The position numbers were made by a program, and so were the translations under genes. The notes beneath the pieces were generated by a model, which was not told the DNA's origin, searched no databases, and saw only the letters and a list, made by a program, of their open reading frames with translations. Positions 59,633-64,000 of a stretch of 64,000 nt of DNA are shown in pieces. The stretch is from Spirochaetota bacterium (lineage in GTDB: Bacteria; Spirochaetota; UBA12135; COTS27; JAFLEE01), in contig JAFLEE010000021.1 in the NCBI GenBank assembly GCA_017302015.1, forward strand, positions 1 to 64,000. The letters are read 5' to 3'. Position 1 is the stretch's first letter. Each line of letters begins with the position of its first letter.

Positions 59633-60766
59633 ATGAAAAACCAAAGTATCTACCTCGACTATAACGCCAGTACACCGCTAGATCCAAAGGTTCGCATCGC
59701 CATCCAGGAGGCGTCGGAGAGCCTTTTTGGGAACCCGTCGAGTAGCCATTGGGCTGGAATTCCCGCCAAGACGACGGTGGAGAATGCACGCTCCCAAGTC
59801 GCCGGTATGCTTGGCTGCGCCCCAAGCGAGGTTGTTTTCACCAGCGGGGGAAGCGAGGCGAATAATCATGCGATTAAAGGTTCTTTTTATTCCGGGCGCA
59901 AGAAAGGCAACCACATCATCACGAGCCGAATTGAACACCCCGCGACGATTCAGCCTTGCCGATTCTTGGAGAATCTAGGTGCGGAAGTCACCTATTTGCC
60001 TGTGGATAGCTACGGGTGCGTGAACCCCGAAGATTTAAGGAAAGCCTTGCGGCCCACGACCATCCTCGTGAGCATCATGCACGCAAATAACGAGGTTGGC
60101 ACAATCCAGCCCATCCCGGAACTCAGTGCCATGGCGCACGCCGCTGGGGCCCTGTTTCATACCGACGCCGCCCAGACCGTGGGGAAGATCCCGGTGCGCG
60201 TGGGCGACTTGGGCGTCGACCTTCTTTCCGTGGCTGGCCACAAATTCTATGCTCCCAAGGGAGTCGGCGCACTCTATGTACGTAGCGGCCTGCAGATCGA
60301 GCCGCTCATTCATGGCGCGGGCCACGAGGTCGGAAGAAGAGCGGGGACCGAAAACGTCCTTCTCGACGTCGCCTTGGGCGCTGCCTCCGAACAAGCGGGC
60401 GGTTGGGTCAAGGCCATGGCGGCGGTCGCCGAACTACGAGACCGGTTTTGGATGACCTTACAAAAAGACTTCGGTTCTCAAGTACGCCTAAATGGACATC
60501 CTAGGAGGCGGCTCCCAAACACCTTAAATATCTCTTTCTTGGGGGAAAAAACGGGGGCAGAAATTCTTGCGGCGATCCCTCAAGTGGCCGCTTCGACGGG
60601 ATCCGCTTGCCATGCCGGAGAGGTCACCCTATCGCCCGTCCTGGCCGCCATGGGCCTTAGCGTTGCCGAGGGTCGTGGGGCCATTCGCTTCAGCCTTGGG
60701 CTGGCGACAAAATGGGAAGAGATCCACCAGGTAACGCAGCAGATCAAGGCTACTTTGGCCAATTGA
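59633..60766 (+). CDS. Cysteine desulfurase (NifS/IscS class)
   Basis: PLP enzyme that removes sulfur from cysteine and forms a persulfide. Features: YLDYNASTPLDP, FTSGGSEANNHAI, IMHANNEVGTIQPIPEL, FHTDAAQTVGK, PLP-Lys204 in SVAGHKFYAPKGVGALYV, and RRAGTENV. The persulfide-forming Cys is Cys326 in STGSACHAG. 377 residues, usual length. No IscU or other Fe-S scaffold is adjacent, so it more likely serves tRNA thiolation, a sulfur-relay partner such as the DsrE-like protein, or detoxification. ATG 59633 is 7 bp after the lipoprotein stop. Confidence 0.92.
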   Translation: MKNQSIYLDYNASTPLDPKVRIAIQEASESLFGNPSSSHWAGIPAKTTVENARSQVAGMLGCAPSEVVFTSGGSEANNHAIKGSFYSGRKKGNHIITSRIEHPATIQPCRFLENLGAEVTYLPVDSYGCVNPEDLRKALRPTTILVSIMHANNEVGTIQPIPELSAMAHAAGALFHTDAAQTVGKIPVRVGDLGVDLLSVAGHKFYAPKGVGALYVRSGLQIEPLIHGAGHEVGRRAGTENVLLDVALGAASEQAGGWVKAMAAVAELRDRFWMTLQKDFGSQVRLNGHPRRRLPNTLNISFLGEKTGAEILAAIPQVAASTGSACHAGEVTLSPVLAAMGLSVAEGRGAIRFSLGLATKWEEIHQVTQQIKATLAN

Positions 60767-60783
60767 GGCCCTGGAACCCCCCG

Positions 60784-61566
60784 ATGCCCCATCCGATTCC
60801 CCGCAACCACCGAGAGCCCTCGGTATTTACCGCAGCAAACTTGCTTCGCGACGCCCGCCGACAGCGTTTCTTGAAAGAAGAGACTGTGCCCGAAGTTTGT
60901 GTTCTCGATCCAGATGGCGACCTCGTACGCCACCTTCGAAACGGCCCCCATGCCGAGCGATCCTCAAACTGGGCGTGCTACCACACCGAGCTTTGGTTGT
61001 ACAAAAGTGCCGGCGGATTGATTGGGGTCGTCGGCCTGGCGGTCGGCGCGCCATTCTCAGTATTGGTCGCAGAAGAGCTCTTCGCCAGTGGATGCCGCCT
61101 GCTGGTGAGCATCACCTCCGCCGGACAGTTGAGACCCATGGGGACGCCCCCCTATTTCGTGCTTATAAAAAAGGCGCTGCGGGATGAGGGTACCAGTGGA
61201 CACTACCTGCCAACGTCCTTGTGGAGCACCCTCCCCACCGCACTCGCCGATTTTACCAAGCAAGCCCTGTTGGCCCTGCCATTCCCGGTTCACGAGGGTG
61301 CCTCGTGGACAACCGATGCGCCGTTCCGTGAGACGAATGAAGCCATCACCGCGGCGACTTTATTGGGAGCGGATTTGGTTGAAATGGAGGCGGCCGCGCT
61401 CTATGCATTTGGGGAAGCCAGCGGAAACCCGATCCTATGTTTCGCCCAAGTCACCAATGAAATGGCCATGCGGGAGGGCGATTTCGACAAAGGAGACAAG
61501 GATGGTGCGACCGACCTCCTTTCCCTCATTAGTGAGTTGAACCTCACTTGGCGGAAATGGAAATGA
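60784..61566 (+). CDS. Nucleoside phosphorylase (uridine/purine type)
   Basis: 260 residues with the nucleoside phosphorylase fold: VVGLAVGAPFSVLVAEELFA, LLVSITSAGQL (ribose-phosphate loop), VHEGASWTTDAPFRET and the base-binding LVEMEAAALYAFGEASG. Releases a base and ribose 1-phosphate from nucleosides. The N-terminal ~60 residues are longer than in typical uridine phosphorylase. ATG 60784, 17 bp after the desulfurase stop; an upstream in-frame start at 60712 overlaps that gene. Its link to the sulfur genes is not obvious; salvage of a thio- or methylthio-nucleoside is a possible link. Confidence 0.8.
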   Translation: MPHPIPRNHREPSVFTAANLLRDARRQRFLKEETVPEVCVLDPDGDLVRHLRNGPHAERSSNWACYHTELWLYKSAGGLIGVVGLAVGAPFSVLVAEELFASGCRLLVSITSAGQLRPMGTPPYFVLIKKALRDEGTSGHYLPTSLWSTLPTALADFTKQALLALPFPVHEGASWTTDAPFRETNEAITAATLLGADLVEMEAAALYAFGEASGNPILCFAQVTNEMAMREGDFDKGDKDGATDLLSLISELNLTWRKWK

Positions 61567-61604
61567 CCCCGAATTTGCCCACCTTCCGGGGGGCCCCCGC
61601 CCTT

Positions 61605-61633
61605 TTGACCTTCGCCCGGCCCCCCGTTACTTT
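61605..61633 (+). promoter_or_regulatory. Promoter of the MoxR/ChlI-type ATPase gene
   Basis: TTGACC (61605-61610), 17-bp spacer, TACTTT (61628-61633). TGAGGAG at 61645-61651 provides the ribosome site for the TTG start at 61658. Confidence 0.55.
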
Positions 61634-61657
61634 ATAGGTTCCCTTGAGGAGCCCCCC

Positions 61658-63124
61658 TTGCCACCCCTGGCCAAAAACTTAGGCGAACTGAAGAAATCGG
61701 GCTGGAAAAGCCGCAGCGTCAAGACCGAACTCCGGGAGAACCTGCTCGCCCGCATGAAGAGCGGGGAGCCCCTCTTCCCCGGCATCCTCGGTTACGACAA
61801 GACCGTCCTCCCCCAGATCCAAAACGCCCTCCTTTCCCGCCATGATTTCATCCTCCTCGGGCTGCGGGGCCAGGCGAAGAGCCGGCTGCTGCGCCTGGTG
61901 GCGAACCTGCTCGACGAGTGGCTCCCCGTCCTCGACGGAACGCCGCTGAACGAAGACCCCCTTTCCCCGATTTCGCCCAAGGGGAAGCGCATCCTCGCCG
62001 AGCAGGGCGATTCGGCGCCCATCCATTGGCTCAGCCGGGAAGAGCGCTTCCAGGAAAAACTCGCCACCCCCGACGTGAGCATCTCCGACCTCATCGGCGA
62101 CATCGATCCCATCAAGGCGGCCCGGGAAAAACTCGATATCTCCAACGAAGAGGTCATCCACTGGGGCATCATCCCGCGCATGAACCGGGGCATCTTCGCG
62201 GTCAACGAACTCCCCGACCTCCAGCCGCGCATCCAGGTAGGCCTCTTCAATATTCTTGAGGAATCCGACATCCAAGTCCGCGGGTTCCCCCTGCGCCTGC
62301 CCCTCGACATGCTCCTCGTCTTCAGCGCCAACCCGGAAGACTACACCAACCGGGGCACCATCATCACGCCGCTGAAGGACCGCATCGCCAGCCAGATCAT
62401 GACGCATTACCCGAACACGGTGGATGAGGCCATGGCGATCACCAAGAGCCAGATCCGCCGGGATTCCATCCCGTTCCCCTTCCCCGATTGGCTTTATCGC
62501 GCCATCGAAGAGATCTCGTTCCAGGCCCGCGCCAGCGAGTTCGTCGACCAGACCAGCGGCGTCAGCGCCCGGGTCTCCATCGCCGCGGTGGAGAACGTGA
62601 TCTCCAACGTCGAGCGGCGCGCCGTACTGGGCGGTGTCGCCTATCCCCGCCTCGTCGACCTCTACGCCGCCATCCCCGCCGTCACCGGAAAGGTTGAATT
62701 GGTGCACGAGGGGGACCAGCAAGGCAGCGTGAAGGTGGCGCGCCTCCTCATCGGCCAGGCCATCTCGAAGGTGTTCCTCGACCATTTCCCCAAGCCCCCG
62801 AAGAAGGGGAAGGAAGACCCCGAAAAACCGTCCAAGCCCCACGCCTACACCCAACTCATCGAGTGGTTCCAGGACGGCGAGAAGATCGTCGTCAACGACG
62901 ACATGCCCGCCGCCGAATACCGCAAGTCCTTAGACCGCGCCAAGCCGCTGCGCCAACTCGTCGCGGCCCACGCCAAGCCCGCCGATGACGCCGAGGCCTA
63001 CCTCTTCATGGAACTCGTGCTCGAGGGCCTCCACGCCGGCGGCTGGCTCAGCCGCAAGGAAGAGGGCGGGGTGGTGGAATACCTGGATATCTTCTCGAAT
63101 ATGTTCCGGGGGCTGAAGGGGTAG
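61658..63124 (+). CDS. MoxR/magnesium-chelatase-type AAA+ ATPase
   Basis: 488 residues. Walker A is GLRGQAKS (68-75), with Ala in place of the usual last Gly. Walker B region is GIFAVNELPDL (178-188) with Asn where Asp is usual, as in part of the ChlI/sigma-54-like subfamily, and the sensor segment LLVFSANPEDYTNRGTI. C-terminal helical domain (about 280-488) with GVSARVSIAAVENVISNVER. Usually such ATPases work with a von Willebrand A-domain partner; none lies directly downstream, as the next gene is convergent. TTG start with a good ribosome site and promoter. GC content is back to the high level of the rest of the window. Confidence 0.82.
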   Translation: MPPLAKNLGELKKSGWKSRSVKTELRENLLARMKSGEPLFPGILGYDKTVLPQIQNALLSRHDFILLGLRGQAKSRLLRLVANLLDEWLPVLDGTPLNEDPLSPISPKGKRILAEQGDSAPIHWLSREERFQEKLATPDVSISDLIGDIDPIKAAREKLDISNEEVIHWGIIPRMNRGIFAVNELPDLQPRIQVGLFNILEESDIQVRGFPLRLPLDMLLVFSANPEDYTNRGTIITPLKDRIASQIMTHYPNTVDEAMAITKSQIRRDSIPFPFPDWLYRAIEEISFQARASEFVDQTSGVSARVSIAAVENVISNVERRAVLGGVAYPRLVDLYAAIPAVTGKVELVHEGDQQGSVKVARLLIGQAISKVFLDHFPKPPKKGKEDPEKPSKPHAYTQLIEWFQDGEKIVVNDDMPAAEYRKSLDRAKPLRQLVAAHAKPADDAEAYLFMELVLEGLHAGGWLSRKEEGGVVEYLDIFSNMFRGLKG

Positions 63125-63144
63125 GGGGGCTCGATTCGGCGGTT

Positions 63145-63549
63145 TCAGGGCGACTGGAACGTGATGATATAGGTGGACGTGGCCACAGCGCTCTCCGGGG
63201 TATTGCTCCCGACGGCGAAGGTCCTCACATAGGCCGAGCGGGTGAACGTCAGGGAAAAATTCGATGGATAACTTGACGCGTATTCGTCGATATAGGTGGG
63301 CATTTCCATGTCGGAAGTCTTGTAGTATATCTTTGCCCCCGCCGTTGGGCATGAGATCCGGACGGTCACCTTGTTCGAATAGGTCCCTTCGCCCGGTGTA
63401 AATACCGGCTGGGCGGTGCGGTGCAAGTCGTAATAGTTCGAGTCGAAAGCCTGCCCATTGACGTCCATGGGGTTGTTCCGCGGGCGGTTGCAGTTCATTA
63501 AAAGCGCCAGGCCCAGGATGAGCAAGGAGAAGCGGGCGTGCGGTTCCAC
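63145..63549 (-). CDS. Small lipoprotein with Fn3-associated/chitobiase-like beta domain
   Basis: 134 residues from the GTG at 63549, which has GGAAAGGAGT directly upstream; starts farther upstream (63594, 63618) overlap the preceding gene or lack a ribosome site. Lipobox LALLMNC (Cys about residue 19). The mature part is a beta-sandwich of the chitobiase C-terminal/Fn3-associated type: PVFTPGEGTYSNKVTVRISC, AKIYYKTSDMEMPT, SAYVRTFAVG. These domains occur in surface and glycan-active proteins. It is 28 bp after the membrane-protein gene on the same strand. Confidence 0.72.
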   Translation of the reverse strand: MEPHARFSLLILGLALLMNCNRPRNNPMDVNGQAFDSNYYDLHRTAQPVFTPGEGTYSNKVTVRISCPTAGAKIYYKTSDMEMPTYIDEYASSYPSNFSLTFTRSAYVRTFAVGSNTPESAVATSTYIITFQSP

Positions 63550-63577
63550 GGGGGCACTCCTTTCCCGAAGGGACGGA

Positions 63578-64000
63578 TTAATACCGGCTCGCATAATGGA
63601 GGGTGAGGCGTTCCCCATCGAAACCGGGGAGGACAGCGTGCTTTTTTTTGGGGTCCTTCAGCAGGATCCCGGTGACCAGGAGCGCCGCGCCCGCGCAAGC
63701 CACGATCGCGAGCGCGTTCGCCGATCCTTGCATGACGGTGGTTTCGTTCCAATAATTCGCGATGGACTGTTTCTGCGTTTGATTCATGTAATCGAGATAG
63801 GCGCCATCCGCATAGCCATTGAAGATGGCCGCCGGAATCAGGAAAGAGACGGCGATGAGCGAACCGGTGATGATGAAAAAAGGCTTCGTCGGGAAGGGGG
63901 CCTTCTTCGCCGCGGGCTTCGGGGCCGGCATTTTCACGGGGAACGGGAAGATGGGGGCTGGAAGGGGCGTCGATTTTGAGCGGATTTCCAACTCGAAATC
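63578..64000 (-). CDS. Membrane protein, C-terminal part (5' end outside window)
   Basis: The reading frame is open to the window edge; a TTG 10 bases inside it is not evidence of a real start. The visible ~140 residues have a Pro/Ala/Lys-rich linker (STPLPAPIFPFPVKMPAPKP), a membrane helix (FFIITGSLIAVSFLIPAAIF), a loop with GAYLDYMNQTQKQSIANYWN and a second helix (ALAIVACAGAALLVTGILL), ending with TLHYASRY. It may be the anchor end of a larger protein. Function not recognised. Followed by the small lipoprotein gene. Confidence 0.6.
   Translation of the reverse strand, partial: DFELEIRSKSTPLPAPIFPFPVKMPAPKPAAKKAPFPTKPFFIITGSLIAVSFLIPAAIFNGYADGAYLDYMNQTQKQSIANYWNETTVMQGSANALAIVACAGAALLVTGILLKDPKKKHAVLPGFDGERLTLHYASRY

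Larger units (their letters stand above)
57560..61566 (+). other. Lower-GC six-gene block, probably acquired
   Basis: All six genes read in the same direction with gaps of 7-52 bp. Their codons use A and T at third positions much more than the flanking genes, which is visible by eye at both edges (57220 and about 61570). No integrase, transposase, tRNA or direct repeat marks the ends, so the mode of transfer is not shown. Confidence 0.6.

Noticed and set aside
59633-60766. Iron-sulfur assembly (isc/suf) operon
   Set aside because: No iscU, iscA, sufB/C/D or fdx genes around the cysteine desulfurase.

Overview
This is a GC-rich bacterial chromosome segment. Core genes are bacterial: ribD, prs, a bifunctional PBP1A, thyX, xerD-type recombinase, dnaE and two tRNA-Pro genes. 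Several promoters match the sigma-70 consensus well, for example TTGACA-17-TATAAT at 16764-16792. An outer membrane is implied by a beta-barrel protein ending in Phe, lipoproteins and LysM/LytM envelope proteins. The many glycoside hydrolases, LamG and PQQ-type propeller proteins, a PorV/UPF0164-like barrel and a secreted protein with a type IX-like C-terminal domain suggest a polysaccharide-degrading heterotroph from an under-sampled Gram-negative lineage (Spirochaetota, Lentisphaerota or Hydrogenedentota-like). I cannot assign a phylum from the sequence alone. TTG and GTG starts are used freely.

Layout. 1-16147 is mostly housekeeping: ribD (5' cut), a decayed-looking gap, prs and PBP1A (divergent), comFB-like and thyX (convergent, sharing CTAG as stop), an operon of degenerate LytM/LysM protein, xerD, a membrane protein with a GGDEF-like tail and a TPR protein, an unknown coiled-coil protein, two tRNA-Pro genes and dnaE. 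16148-28717 is a carbohydrate locus under an IclR regulator: RraA-like protein, glucarate-dehydratase-like enolase, GH113-like, SDR, GH5-like and GH39-like enzymes, then DUF2062 and a GH20-like enzyme. SDR, enolase and RraA-like protein together suggest oxidative uronate/aldarate catabolism fed by the hydrolases. 28788-32954 holds a pair of SPFH proteins and a GH42 beta-galactosidase.

32989-45781 (minus) is the most unusual part. It is a tightly packed four-gene operon: two paralogous secreted proteins, a 2154-residue secreted protein with five ~345-residue tandem modules and a C-terminal sorting-like domain, and an outer-membrane barrel split by a large LysM/coiled-coil insertion. The three secreted proteins share a ~130-residue module, at the C-terminus of the two smaller ones and at the N-terminus of the giant one. 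I read this as a surface-protein system with its own PorV-like partner.

46138-57219 holds a PQQ-like propeller and a LamG protein, a three-PAS histidine kinase with its response regulator, a CBM48-like protein, and an amino-sugar locus: GntR/LacI-type regulator plus Gfo/Idh/MocA oxidoreductase, divergent from nagB, nagA, GH130 and a DppA-type peptidase, with an operator-like inverted repeat between them. 57560-61566 has visibly lower GC and looks acquired: ArsR-rhodanese fusion, four-helix CxxC membrane protein, DsrE-like protein, lipoprotein, cysteine desulfurase and nucleoside phosphorylase. A perfect 15-bp inverted repeat lies over its promoter. 61658-64000 returns to high GC with a MoxR/ChlI-type ATPase, a small lipoprotein and a membrane protein cut by the window end.
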